This document shows, in pieces, positions 40,463 to 48,766 of a stretch of DNA of 64,000 nt. Source of the stretch: Pseudomonadota bacterium (GTDB lineage: Bacteria; Pseudomonadota; Alphaproteobacteria; Sphingomonadales; Sphingomonadaceae). Position 1 is the first letter of the stretch, and each line of letters starts with the position of its first letter. The notes beneath the pieces were generated by a model, which was not told where the DNA came from, searched no databases, and saw nothing but the letters and a program-made list of their open reading frames with translations. The stretch covers positions 62,001 through 126,000 of the forward strand of contig JAEZZI010000026.1 in the NCBI GenBank assembly GCA_023418595.1, in the 5' to 3' direction. Made by a program: the position numbers and the translations under genes.

Positions 40463-41839
40463 TCAATAATTGTAGGCGCGTTCGCCATGTTCGCCGAGGT
40501 CGAGGCCTTCGCGCTCCACCTCTTCGCTGACACGCCCGCCCGTCAGCGCCTTGGCCGCGCCGAAGGCGATGGCCGAGCCCACGCTTGCCCAAGCGATCGC
40601 GACCAGCACCGAAATCACCTGGATGTAGAGCTGGCTGCCCAGCGCGTAATCGTCGCCTGCCGGACCGCCCAAAGCGGGCAGCATGGTGAAGGCGGTGCCG
40701 ATCGAGCCGACGATGCCGCCCAGTGCGTGGATGCCGAACACGTCGAGCGATTCGTCGAAGTTGAGCTTGGGCTTGATCGACACAACGAACCACGCACAGA
40801 CGATCGCCGAGATCGCACCCAGCAGGATCGCGCCGAACGGACCCGAATTGCCCGCCGCGGGCGTGACGGCGACCAGACCCGCTATGGCACCCGAACAGGC
40901 GCCGAGCAGCGATCCCTTGTGGCCCAGCATCCGCTCGGTCAGCATCCAGAACAGTACGCCCGCCGCGGTCGCGACGAAGGTGTTGATGAGCGCGAGGCCT
41001 GCCGAACCATTCGCCTCGAGCGCCGATCCTGCGTTGAAGCCGAACCAGCCGACCCACAGCAGGCCGGTGCCGATCAGCGTCATGGTCAGCGAGTGTGGCG
41101 CCATCACGTCTTTCTTGTAGCCCAGCCGCGTGCCGAGGATCAGTGCGCCGACCAGCGCGGAGACGCCGGCATTGATGTGGACCACGGTGCCGCCCGCGAA
41201 ATCGAGCGCGCCCCAGCCGAAGATCAGGCCGGTCGTCGCCTCGTCGCCGCCTTCGTACCAGACCATGTGCGCGATCGGATAATAGACGATGGTCAGCCAG
41301 ATCAGCGCGAACACCATCAGCGCGGAAAACTTCATCCGCTCAACGAGGCCGCCGACAACCAGCGCGACGGTGATCGCGGAAAAGGTCATCTGGAACGCGA
41401 TGAACACGAATTCGGGGATTTCGACGCCTTCGGAGAAGGTGACGGCGGTCGAATCCTGGGTAACGCCCGCGAGGAAGAATTTGCCTGCGGAGATGAACTG
41501 GTTGGCGTCGCCGCCGAATGCCAGGCCGTAACCGTAAGTGACCCACAGGATCATCGCGAGTGCGGCGACCGCGATCACCTGAGTCAGCACCGACAGCATG
41601 TTCTTGGTGCGGACCAGGCCGCCATAGAACAGCGCGAGGCCCGGGACGATCATCGCCATCACCAGCACGGTCGCGGTCATCATCCAGGCGGTGTCGCCCT
41701 TGTTCACGGTCGCGACCACCTCTGCAGCGGCGTCGGGCGCCTGAAGCGCTGCGTCCTGTGCCCAGGCGGGCAGGGCGGTGAAGATCGACGCAGTGAGCGC
41801 CGCGGCGGCCAGCTTGGCCTTGGTAAGCGGATTGTGCAT
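40463..41839 (-). CDS. amtB: Ammonium transporter AmtB
   Basis: 458 residues with a cleavable signal peptide (SIFTALPAWAQ) followed by about eleven membrane helices. Family blocks include MMTATVLVMAMIVPGLALFYGGLVR, GWGALDFAGGTVVHINAGVSALV and HALGGIVGSIGTAF, the latter two carrying the paired pore histidines. It moves ammonium across the inner membrane. The ATG at 41839 has GGGGG upstream; an alternative ATG at 41851 overlaps the glnK stop. It is cotranscribed with glnK, whose product blocks the channel when nitrogen is ample. Confidence 0.92.
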   Translation of the reverse strand: MHNPLTKAKLAAAALTASIFTALPAWAQDAALQAPDAAAEVVATVNKGDTAWMMTATVLVMAMIVPGLALFYGGLVRTKNMLSVLTQVIAVAALAMILWVTYGYGLAFGGDANQFISAGKFFLAGVTQDSTAVTFSEGVEIPEFVFIAFQMTFSAITVALVVGGLVERMKFSALMVFALIWLTIVYYPIAHMVWYEGGDEATTGLIFGWGALDFAGGTVVHINAGVSALVGALILGTRLGYKKDVMAPHSLTMTLIGTGLLWVGWFGFNAGSALEANGSAGLALINTFVATAAGVLFWMLTERMLGHKGSLLGACSGAIAGLVAVTPAAGNSGPFGAILLGAISAIVCAWFVVSIKPKLNFDESLDVFGIHALGGIVGSIGTAFTMLPALGGPAGDDYALGSQLYIQVISVLVAIAWASVGSAIAFGAAKALTGGRVSEEVEREGLDLGEHGERAYNY

Positions 41840-41850
41840 TAGGACCCCCA

Positions 41851-42189
41851 TCACAGCGCGGTCTGATCGGTTTCGCCGGTGCGGATGCGCACCGCCTGGC
41901 CGACGTCGAGGACGAAAATCTTGCCGTCGCCGATCGCGCCGGTGTTGGCCGACGACTGGATCGCCTCCACCACACGGTCGCAAAGGTCGGTGGCGCAGAC
42001 GATCTCCAGCTTGATCTTGGGCACCATGTTGGTGCTGTATTCGGCCCCGCGATAGATTTCGGTCTGGCCCTTTTGCCGCCCGAAACCCTTGACCTCGCTG
42101 ACCGTCATGCCCGCGACGCCGACGTCTGTCAGTGCCTCGCGCACGTCATCGAGCTTGAATGGCTTGATGATGGCAATGACCAGTTTCAT
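41851..42189 (-). CDS. glnK: Nitrogen regulatory PII protein GlnK
   Basis: 112 residues, standard PII length. It begins MKLVIAIIKPFKLDDVREAL. The T-loop is GFGRQKGQTEIYRGAEYSTNMVPK with the uridylylated tyrosine (Tyr51) in RGAEYS, and the C-terminal signature is GDGKIFVLDVGQAVRIRTGE. The upstream extension to 42231 is ignored because GGGGGC sits just before the ATG at 42189. A near-perfect sigma-54 promoter lies about 40 bases upstream, indicating NtrC-type nitrogen control. Confidence 0.95.
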   Translation of the reverse strand: MKLVIAIIKPFKLDDVREALTDVGVAGMTVSEVKGFGRQKGQTEIYRGAEYSTNMVPKIKLEIVCATDLCDRVVEAIQSSANTGAIGDGKIFVLDVGQAVRIRTGETDQTAL

Positions 42190-42226
42190 GCCGCCCCCTT
42201 GTTTCGGTTTTTTCCGAGGGCAATGC

Positions 42227-42242
42227 AGCAAAGGGCGTGCCA
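42227..42242 (-). promoter_or_regulatory. Sigma-54 promoter of glnK-amtB
   Basis: On the minus strand the sequence TGGCACGCCCTTTGCT matches the sigma-54 consensus TGGCACG-N4-TTGC at every fixed base. It predicts a transcript start about 25-30 bases before glnK. A dyad ATTTGG-N5-CCAAAT (42269-42285) lies upstream and might bind an activator. Confidence 0.88.
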
Positions 42243-42333
42243 GAGTCGAAAGCGGTTCTTTTCAACGCATTTGGCGAAACCAAATGTCGCGGGCAGTCAG
42301 AAATTTGTGCAAATGCGAAAAGTTGCCCGAATT

Positions 42334-42549
42334 TTAGGCACGGCCAGTATCAGGCGTCGAGAGAAGCTCGCGGGCGTCGCTCTCATCCTCGTCATCGACC
42401 ATGACGCGTACCGGGATCAGCAGCGCGGAGCCGTCGGCGATGCTCGCGCCGGTGTCGAAACACACCGCCGGGATGCCCGCTGCCTCAAGCCGACCCGCGA
42501 CGATATGCGCTTCGAACATGTCGAACCGGCCGATTTCGACGAGCGCCAT
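42334..42549 (-). CDS. DUF2007 family protein
   Basis: 71 residues: MALVEIGRFDMFEAHIVAGRLEAAGIPAVCFDTG, then LIPVRVMVDDEDESDARELL. This is the DUF2007 (putative signal-transducing) fold, related to small ACT/PII-like ferredoxin-fold domains. The ATG at 42549 follows GGAGGAA; the frame back to 42615 is not used. It lies just upstream of the glnK promoter and may be independent of it. Function unknown. Confidence 0.75.
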   Translation of the reverse strand: MALVEIGRFDMFEAHIVAGRLEAAGIPAVCFDTGASIADGSALLIPVRVMVDDEDESDARELLSTPDTGRA

Positions 42550-42599
42550 GCAGGGTTCCTCCGATTGACGCGCATCAGTCATGCGCATATCCTTTGCGC

Positions 42600-42845
42600 A
42601 TGAAGCATGATCCAATTGCCTCGGGCAAGCGCAAACCCGTCAATCTTTCGATCGATACCGGTGTGGTTGCCGCGGCGCGCGAGGCGGGGATCAACCTGTC
42701 GCAGGTCAGCGAGGCAGCGATCCGCGACGCCGCGAAAAAGGAGCGCGACCGGTTGTGGAAGGAAGAGAATCGCGCGGCGATCGAGGCGAACAACGCCTGG
42801 GTCGAACAGCATGGCTTGCCGCTAGAAAAATACCGGATGTTTTGA
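42600..42845 (+). CDS. ccdA: CcdA-type antitoxin
   Basis: 81 residues. The N-terminal ribbon-helix-helix is KPVNLSIDTGVVAAAREAGINLSQVSEAAI, and the C-terminal toxin-binding tail ENRAAIEANNAWVEQHGLPLEKYRMF is almost a family signature. It neutralises the CcdB gyrase poison and represses the operon. Three bases separate it from ccdB. The pair stands in chromosomal DNA about 3.5 kb outside the mobile element. Confidence 0.88.
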   Translation: MKHDPIASGKRKPVNLSIDTGVVAAAREAGINLSQVSEAAIRDAAKKERDRLWKEENRAAIEANNAWVEQHGLPLEKYRMF

Positions 42846-42848
42846 GCG

Positions 42849-43145
42849 GTGGCGAAATTCGACCTGTATCGATCGAAGGATGGGACCGTTCTGCTCGATT
42901 GTCAGAGTGACCTGCTCGATCACCTCAACACGCGGTTCGTGGTGCCACTGGCATTTCCCGATGACGCGGTTCAGGTCGATCGGCGGCTTAATCCGGTCTT
43001 GGATGTGCGTGGGGATGAGATGTTGATGCTGACGCATTTCGCGGCGGCGATCCCGGTGAAGCAACTTGGCGCGCGGATCGGGTCGGTGTCGGAGCAGGAA
43101 TGGTCCATATCGACGGCGCTGGACGGGCTTATTAGCGGGCTCTAG
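42849..43145 (+). CDS. ccdB: CcdB-type gyrase toxin
   Basis: 98 residues, standard length, from a GTG start. Pattern: MAKFDLYRSKDGTVLLDCQSDLLDHLNTRFVVPL, DVRGDEMLMLTHFAAAIPVKQLG, and the C-terminal ISTALDGLISGL. CcdB acts by a C-terminal Trp-Gly-Ile tail in plasmid F; here the end is ISGL, so the poisoning residues differ and activity is not assured. Encoded directly after ccdA. Confidence 0.85.
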   Translation: MAKFDLYRSKDGTVLLDCQSDLLDHLNTRFVVPLAFPDDAVQVDRRLNPVLDVRGDEMLMLTHFAAAIPVKQLGARIGSVSEQEWSISTALDGLISGL

Positions 43146-43161
43146 CCGAAAATATTCTGTT

Positions 43162-43238
43162 CCGTTCGTTTCGAGCGAGGTCGATAAATGCTCAAGCACC
43201 CCTAGCTCACGTTTCTCGACTTCGCTGGAAACGAACGG
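43162..43238. repeat. 77-bp palindromic repeat, type A
   Basis: Inverted arms at 43162-43190 and 43210-43238 (CCGTTCGTTTCGAGCGA... / ...GAAACGAACGG) with a 19-base loop; the arms are imperfect. It sits between the convergent ccdB and tldD genes. The same element is found at 45003-45080, in a short form at 50235-50255, and inside tsaD at 60996-61072. Confidence 0.8.
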
Positions 43239-43267
43239 ATGAGGGGAGAGCGGGCGACCGAATGAAG

Positions 43268-44695
43268 CTAAGCCGCGGTCCCGCCCACGGTGAGCCCGCC
43301 GATCAGCAGCGTCGGCTGACCTACGCCCGCAGGCACGCTCTGACCGCCTTTGCCGCACATGCCGATGCCGGGGTCGAGCGCAAAGTCGTTCCCGATGCCC
43401 TGGACATGGGTGAGCGAAGTCGGGCCGTCGCCGATCAGCGTCGCGCCCTTGATCGGCGCGCCTAGCTTGCCGTTTTCGATGCGGTACGCCTCGGTGCAAC
43501 TGAACACGAATTTGCCCGACACGATATCGACCTGACCGCCGCCGAAGGATTTGGCGAAGATGCCCTTCTTTACGCGGCTAAGCAGTTCGGCGGGGTTGTC
43601 GTTCCCACCGCGCATGAAGGTGTTGGTCATGCGCGGCATTGGCGCGTGCGCGAAGCTTTCCCGCCTGCCGTTGCCGGTCGGCTCGACCCCCATCAGCCGC
43701 GCGTTCAGGCGGTCGTGGATATAGCCTTTGAGGATGCCGTCCTCGATCAGCACATTTTCCTGGGTCGGCGTGCCTTCGTCGTCGATCGACAGCGATCCGC
43801 GCCGCGCCGCAATCGATCCGTCGTCGACGACGGTGACGCCGGGGGCGGCGACGCGCTGGCCGATCTTGCCGGAAAAGGCGGAAGTGCCCTTGCGGTTGAA
43901 ATCGCCTTCCAGCCCGTGGCCGATCGCTTCGTGGAGCAGGATGCCGGGCCAGCCGGGGCCGAGCAGCACGGGCATCTCGCCGGCGGGCGCATCGACGGCT
44001 TCGAGGTTGACCAGCGCCTGAGCAAGTGCCTCGTCGATCGCGCGGTTCCAGGCGTCGGGGGTGACAATCGGCGCGTAGAGATCGCGGCCGCCGATTCCGA
44101 CGCTGCCGGTTTCGCGCCGTCCGTTCGATTCGACGACGATCGAGACGTTGAGGCGCGTGAGCGGGCGGATGTCGGTGGCGACGAAGCCGTCGGGGCGGAC
44201 GATTTCGACCACGCTCCACGATCCCAGCAGCGATACCGACACCTGCGCGACGCGCGGATCGCGGGCGCGGGCGGCGGTATCGATCGCCTCACACAGCGCG
44301 ACCTTGTCGGCAAACGGCATCAGTTCGATCGGGTCGGCAGCGGTGTAGAGGTGGTGGTTGTTGCCGCGCGGCGGCGCGGCGCGGGTGCGGTCGCTGGGAT
44401 CGATCAGCGTCATCGTCTGCGCGGCGCGGCGGATCGCGTCGGCGCTGAGTTCGCTGGCATGGGCAAACGCCGTCGTCTCGCCCGACACGCCGCGCAGGCC
44501 GAAACCCGAATCGGTCGAATAGGAGGCGGTTTTCAGAACGCCGTCGTCGAACCCGAACGCTTCGGTCTTGCGATATTGCAAATAGAGTTCGCCGTCATCG
44601 GCGCGCGACAGCGCCTCGGCGGTAAGTTTGCGCGCGGTATCGGGATCGAGCGTGCTGCCATAAAGGAAGCTGCGCGGGTCAGCAGGGATCGTCAT
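43268..44695 (-). CDS. tldD: Metalloprotease TldD
   Basis: 475 residues, full length. The zinc motif HEAIGHGLEGD lies near residue 260, followed by the family blocks TVVDDGSIAARRGSLSIDDEGTPTQENVLIEDG and MPRMTNTFM. TldD forms a heterodimer with PmbA and degrades unfolded peptides, including microcin precursors and CcdA. The ccdAB pair just downstream makes this neighbourly: in E. coli TldD/PmbA is involved in CcdA turnover. Confidence 0.92.
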   Translation of the reverse strand: MTIPADPRSFLYGSTLDPDTARKLTAEALSRADDGELYLQYRKTEAFGFDDGVLKTASYSTDSGFGLRGVSGETTAFAHASELSADAIRRAAQTMTLIDPSDRTRAAPPRGNNHHLYTAADPIELMPFADKVALCEAIDTAARARDPRVAQVSVSLLGSWSVVEIVRPDGFVATDIRPLTRLNVSIVVESNGRRETGSVGIGGRDLYAPIVTPDAWNRAIDEALAQALVNLEAVDAPAGEMPVLLGPGWPGILLHEAIGHGLEGDFNRKGTSAFSGKIGQRVAAPGVTVVDDGSIAARRGSLSIDDEGTPTQENVLIEDGILKGYIHDRLNARLMGVEPTGNGRRESFAHAPMPRMTNTFMRGGNDNPAELLSRVKKGIFAKSFGGGQVDIVSGKFVFSCTEAYRIENGKLGAPIKGATLIGDGPTSLTHVQGIGNDFALDPGIGMCGKGGQSVPAGVGQPTLLIGGLTVGGTAA

Positions 44696-44713
44696 CCCGC
44701 CGATATAGGTGCC

Positions 44714-44947
44714 TTAAAGACTTGCGCCAGACGCGATGTCGGGGAGGCTGCCCTGGTCCGCGCCGTCGGCTGGCCCGCCGATCAGGATGAAACGCCGGTC
44801 GCAATAGCCGCAATCGACATAGCCATGCTCGTCGATTTCGAGGAAAACGCGCGGGTGGCCGAGGGCCGCGCCGCCCGGGATCTCGCTGGCCCCGTCGCAC
44901 GAGACGCGGCGGCTGGTAACGCGGGTGGTTTCGGGCGGTGCGATCAT
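44714..44947 (-). CDS. Zinc-finger domain protein (CHCC type)
   Basis: 77 residues: TTRVTSRRVSCDGASEIPGGAALGHPRVFLEIDEHGYVDCGYCDRRFIL. The Cys...His...CGYC spacing matches the zf-CHCC family, homologous to the small zinc-binding NDUFS6 subunit of complex I. The ATG at 44947 begins where the conserved part begins; the frame upstream to 45037 crosses a palindromic repeat and is excluded. It lies 18 bases before tldD and is probably cotranscribed. Confidence 0.8.
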   Translation of the reverse strand: MIAPPETTRVTSRRVSCDGASEIPGGAALGHPRVFLEIDEHGYVDCGYCDRRFILIGGPADGADQGSLPDIASGASL

Positions 44948-45002
44948 GACTGCGCCGATAGCAAAAGCGATTTCCCCCGACAATCTTTCGATCACCCTTT
45001 CC

Positions 45003-45080
45003 ACGTTCGTTTCGAGCGAAGTCCAGAAACGGGGCAAAAACGCCTAGCTCACGTTTCTCGACTTCGCTCGAAACGAACGG
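45003..45080. repeat. Palindromic repeat, type A
   Basis: Arms at 45003-45031 and 45052-45080 with a 20-base loop, nearly identical to the copy at 60996-61072. It lies between the divergent zinc-finger and ABC-ATPase genes, so it is in a promoter region rather than a terminator position. Confidence 0.8.
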
Positions 45081-45140
45081 GCTTGGGTGGCGTCACAGAT
45101 GTCGTTGTCGTTAGGTGACTTGGAGACTATCGACATCGCC

Positions 45141-46067
45141 ATGACTCAGGCGGCAATCGAGATAAACGGTCTGTCCAAGACCTATGCGGGTGGCAAGCAG
45201 GCGCTCAGCGACGTGACGTTCGACGTTGCGCGCGGCAGCATTTTCGGGCTGCTGGGGCCGAACGGCGCGGGCAAATCGACGCTGATCAATATCCTGGCAG
45301 GGCTGGTCAACAAGAGCGCGGGGCGCGCCAGCATCTGGGGCTTCGACATCGACGCGCATCCGCGCAATGCCAAGGCGTCGATCGGCATCGTCAATCAGGA
45401 AATCCTGTTCGATCCCTTCTTCACGCCCGCAGAGACGCTGGAGATCCAAGCCGGGCTGTACGGCGTGCCCAAGGATCGGCGACGGACGATCGAGTTGCTG
45501 TCGGCGATGCATCTGGCGGACAAGGCCAACGCCTATTCGCGCACATTGTCGGGCGGCATGAAGCGGCGGTTGATGGTGGCCAAGGCGATGGTCCATTCGC
45601 CCCCCGTGCTGGTGCTCGACGAGCCGACCGCCGGCGTCGATATCGAGCTTCGCCAGCAGCTCTGGGCCTATGTCCGCGAACTCAACGACCAGGGGGTGAC
45701 GGTGGTGCTGACCACCCATTATCTGGAGGAGGCCGAGCAATTGTGCGACCGGGTGGCGATCATCAACCACGGCCGCCTGATCGCCAACGAGCCGACCCGC
45801 GCGCTGATCGGCATGGCGCAGGAAAAACTGGTCGAGGTGACGGTCGACCGCGACGTCGCAACCCCGCCGGACAATCTTTGTTTCCAGAAGATCGAACTGA
45901 AAGGCGACCGCACGCTGGCCATCACCTATCAAAAGGATCGGGTGAATGCGGGCGAAGTGCTGGCCGCAGTGCAGGCCGCCGGGTTCGGCATCGTCGATGT
46001 ATCAACGCGCGAAGCCGATCTGGAGGACGTGTTCCTGAACCTGACGCGGGCGCCGGTGGCGGCTTAA
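45141..46067 (+). CDS. ABC transporter ATP-binding protein
   Basis: 308 residues. Walker A GPNGAGKST near residue 40, signature LSGGMKRR near 138, Walker B VLVLDEPTAGVD near 156 and switch TTHYLEEAEQLCDRVAII. The C-terminal domain (after about 225) is of the DrrA/NodI/CcmA type, so it probably drives an ABC-2 exporter. The permease gene does not follow: the next gene is convergent ftsK. ATG 45141 is used; codons back to 45087 precede any family similarity. Confidence 0.85.
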   Translation: MTQAAIEINGLSKTYAGGKQALSDVTFDVARGSIFGLLGPNGAGKSTLINILAGLVNKSAGRASIWGFDIDAHPRNAKASIGIVNQEILFDPFFTPAETLEIQAGLYGVPKDRRRTIELLSAMHLADKANAYSRTLSGGMKRRLMVAKAMVHSPPVLVLDEPTAGVDIELRQQLWAYVRELNDQGVTVVLTTHYLEEAEQLCDRVAIINHGRLIANEPTRALIGMAQEKLVEVTVDRDVATPPDNLCFQKIELKGDRTLAITYQKDRVNAGEVLAAVQAAGFGIVDVSTREADLEDVFLNLTRAPVAA

Positions 46068-46073
46068 TGACCC

Positions 46074-46100
46074 GTCAACCCGGAACACGTCCGGGCTGAC
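46074..46100. repeat. Short palindrome between the ABC gene and ftsK
   Basis: A 27-base dyad with arms GTCAACCCGGA/TCCGGGCTGAC between convergent genes. It resembles a half unit of the type B repeat at 62329-62434 and could act as a bidirectional transcription stop, although no T-run follows. Confidence 0.5.
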
Positions 46101-46152
46101 GAAGTGGAATTGTCGAGGTTGCGGCCTGAGCGTTGCGATCAGCGAACCGCGA

Positions 46153-48468
46153 TCACCCTGGCCGCCCATCCTCATCCATCAGCACTTCGCGCCGCCCCAC
46201 ATGATCCGGGGCAGACACCAGCCCTTCGCGTTCCATGCGTTCGATCAGGCGGGCGGCGGAGTTGTAGCCGATGCGCATCTGGCGCTGAAGCCAGGAGGTC
46301 GAAGCCTTCTGGCTCGACGCGACATACTGGATTGCCTGGCGGAATTGCTGGTCCTCCGGGCTGTCCTCGCCCGAGGGCGCGCCATCCAATGAGAAGCCCG
46401 CGCCTTCCTCAGGTTCGGTGGTGACGGCGTCGATATAATCCGGCTCGCCCTGCGCGCGCCAATGGTCGGCGACGGCCTGGACCTCCTCGTCGCTGACGAA
46501 CGGGCCGTGGACGCGGCTGATCATCTTGCCCTGCGGCATGTAGAGCATGTCGCCCTTGCCGAGCAGTTGTTCGGCGCCCTGTTCGCCCAGGATCGTGCGG
46601 CTGTCGATCTTCGAGGTGACGTGGAAGCTGATGCGGGTCGGCAGATTCGCCTTGATGACGCCGGTGATGACGTCGACCGACGGGCGCTGGGTCGCCATGA
46701 TCAGATGGATGCCCGCCGCGCGCGCCTTTTGCGCCAGGCGCTGGATCAGAAATTCGACTTCCTTGCCCGCGGTCATCATCAGGTCGGCGAGTTCGTCGAC
46801 CACCACGACGATCTGGGGCAGGGGTTCGAGGTCGAGCGTTTCTTCCTCGTGGATCGGGCGACCGTTTTCGTCATAGCCGACCTGCACCTTGCGGCCCAAT
46901 TTCTGACCCTTGGCCCTGGCCGCGCGCACCTTGTCGTTGAAGCCGCCCAGCGAGCGGACGTTGACCGACGCCATCATCCGGTAGCGATCCTCCATCTGCT
47001 CGACCGCCCATTTCAGCGCGCGGACCGCCTTGGGCGGATCGGTGACCACATCGGCGAGCAGGTGCGGGATGCCGCGGTAGATGGACAGTTCCAGCATCTT
47101 GGGATCGATCATGATCATCCGGCACTGGTCGGGCGTCAGCCGATAGAGCAGCGACACGATCATCGAGTTGAGTCCGACCGACTTGCCAGAGCCGGTGGTG
47201 CCCGCGACCAGCAGGTGCGGCATCGGCGCCAAGTCGGCGATGACGGGGTCGCCCGCGATATTCTTGCCGAGCACGATGGGAAGCTGGGCGTTCTGGTCGG
47301 CAAAACTCTGGCTGCCGATCAGTTCGTGCAAGGACACCGGCTCGCGCCGGGCATTGGGCAATTCGATGCCGATGACGTTGCGTCCTTGGATGGTCGCGAC
47401 GCGCGCCGAGATCGCCGACATGTTGCGCGCGATGTCGTCGCTGAGCGCGATGACGCGGCTGGCCTTGATCCCCGGCGCGGGTTCCAGCTCGTACATGGTG
47501 ACGACGGGACCGGGGCGGACTTCAACGATCGAACCCTTGACGTTGAAATCGTCGAGGACGGATTCGAGCAGCCGGGCGTTGCGCTCCAGCGCCGCCTTGT
47601 CGATCGGGTTGGCCGAATTGGCGGGTGCGGGTTTGAGCAGGTCGAGCGGCGGCAATTTGTAATTGTCGCGCAGGTCGAGGCTGGTCTGGGTCGGGGCCTT
47701 CGGCTTGGCCGTCGCGGGCGCCAGCGCGCGGTCGGCGATGACGGGCGCGGGCTTGGTCGAGGGTTCGGCGATCTTGCGCGGGGCGGGCGCCGCGCGCGGC
47801 CCGTCGTCGAAATCGTCTTCGACATCGAACGGCGGGGCGTCGGCGGCGGGCGCACGCTCCGGTTTCGGCAATCTGGGGAGCGGAATGCGGGCGTCGCGCC
47901 AGTCGATCGCCATGCCGCGCGCCCAGACGATGATCCCCGCCAGCCCGAGCAGCAGCCCGACGCCGCGTGCGGTCCAGACCTCTGCCACATCGTCACCGAT
48001 CAGTCCGATTGCGAGATCGAGCGCACCCGATATGGCGAGGCCCGCCATGCCGCCCCACCCGGCGGGCAGTTTGAGCACCGCGCCCGGTGCCACGAACGCC
48101 AGTGCCGCGCCCATCAGGACGACCCCGATCAGCACCTGGCGCAGCATCCGCGCCCATGATCCCACCGGAATGTCGCGCCACAGCCGAAGCGCGATTTTGA
48201 GCCCGAGGGGCAACAGAAAGATCGCCGCCACGCCGAACAACGCGAACAACAGGTCGGACAAATAGGCGCCGGGTGCGCCCAGCCAGTTGCGCGCCGGCCC
48301 CGCGGCGGCGGTGTTGAACGACGGATCGCCGCTGCGATAGCTGAGCATCGCAATCGCCGTGGCGATGGTGACGACGAACAGCGCGATCGCGCCCGCCAGC
48401 GCGGTCGACCGGATCGCGCCTGCCTTCATCGTATCGCGCCACAGACTTGGGCTTGCCCGGCTCGCCAT
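46153..48468 (-). CDS. ftsK: DNA translocase FtsK
   Basis: 771 residues. Four or five membrane segments lie in the first 180 residues, followed by a proline/alanine-rich linker. In the motor domain, Walker A GTTGSGKSVGLN lies near residue 430 and Walker B IVVVVDELADLMM near 560. The C-terminal gamma winged helix (QFRQAIQYVASSQKASTSWLQRQMRIGYNSAARLIERME) binds KOPS. It moves chromosome ends apart at the septum and activates XerCD. The usual short alphaproteobacterial length. Confidence 0.95.
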   Translation of the reverse strand: MASRASPSLWRDTMKAGAIRSTALAGAIALFVVTIATAIAMLSYRSGDPSFNTAAAGPARNWLGAPGAYLSDLLFALFGVAAIFLLPLGLKIALRLWRDIPVGSWARMLRQVLIGVVLMGAALAFVAPGAVLKLPAGWGGMAGLAISGALDLAIGLIGDDVAEVWTARGVGLLLGLAGIIVWARGMAIDWRDARIPLPRLPKPERAPAADAPPFDVEDDFDDGPRAAPAPRKIAEPSTKPAPVIADRALAPATAKPKAPTQTSLDLRDNYKLPPLDLLKPAPANSANPIDKAALERNARLLESVLDDFNVKGSIVEVRPGPVVTMYELEPAPGIKASRVIALSDDIARNMSAISARVATIQGRNVIGIELPNARREPVSLHELIGSQSFADQNAQLPIVLGKNIAGDPVIADLAPMPHLLVAGTTGSGKSVGLNSMIVSLLYRLTPDQCRMIMIDPKMLELSIYRGIPHLLADVVTDPPKAVRALKWAVEQMEDRYRMMASVNVRSLGGFNDKVRAARAKGQKLGRKVQVGYDENGRPIHEEETLDLEPLPQIVVVVDELADLMMTAGKEVEFLIQRLAQKARAAGIHLIMATQRPSVDVITGVIKANLPTRISFHVTSKIDSRTILGEQGAEQLLGKGDMLYMPQGKMISRVHGPFVSDEEVQAVADHWRAQGEPDYIDAVTTEPEEGAGFSLDGAPSGEDSPEDQQFRQAIQYVASSQKASTSWLQRQMRIGYNSAARLIERMEREGLVSAPDHVGRREVLMDEDGRPG

Positions 48469-48614
48469 CGTCCGCCCCCTTTTGCTTCGTTTCGTGCGGG
48501 TTGCAAAAATCGGGCGCCCCAGCCCGAAACATAAGGGGAATCTTGGCTTGGTGAGGCACTGGCGTCAAGGCGGGTTGCGGTGGGTGGAGGTTGGGAGTCC
48601 TGGACCCATCTTCC

Positions 48615-48722
48615 GTAACCCCGGCCGAAGCGCCGGAGTCCACCGTGAGGCAAATACTGTCGATCGTGCCTTTTGCATCGCGCAAGCGGCACAGTGGACC
48701 CCGGAACAAGTCCGGGGTGACG
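48615..48722. repeat. Type B palindromic repeat
   Basis: Outer arms near 48615-48643 and 48695-48722 (GTGGACCCCGGAACAAG... on the right), imperfect on the left, separated by about 50 bases. It lies in the ftsK/ubiH divergent gap of 298 bases, which otherwise contains only promoter-sized sequence. The same family occurs at 49996-50100, 56285-56379 and 62329-62434. Confidence 0.7.
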
Positions 48723-48766
48723 AGGAGTGATTGTGCATCGCGCACACGCCCTCTAAGTCCTTCGTC

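Noticed and set aside
46462..48159. 565-codon plus-strand ORF opposite ftsK
   Set aside because: Antisense shadow of ftsK; aspartate/arginine/glycine-rich with no domain.
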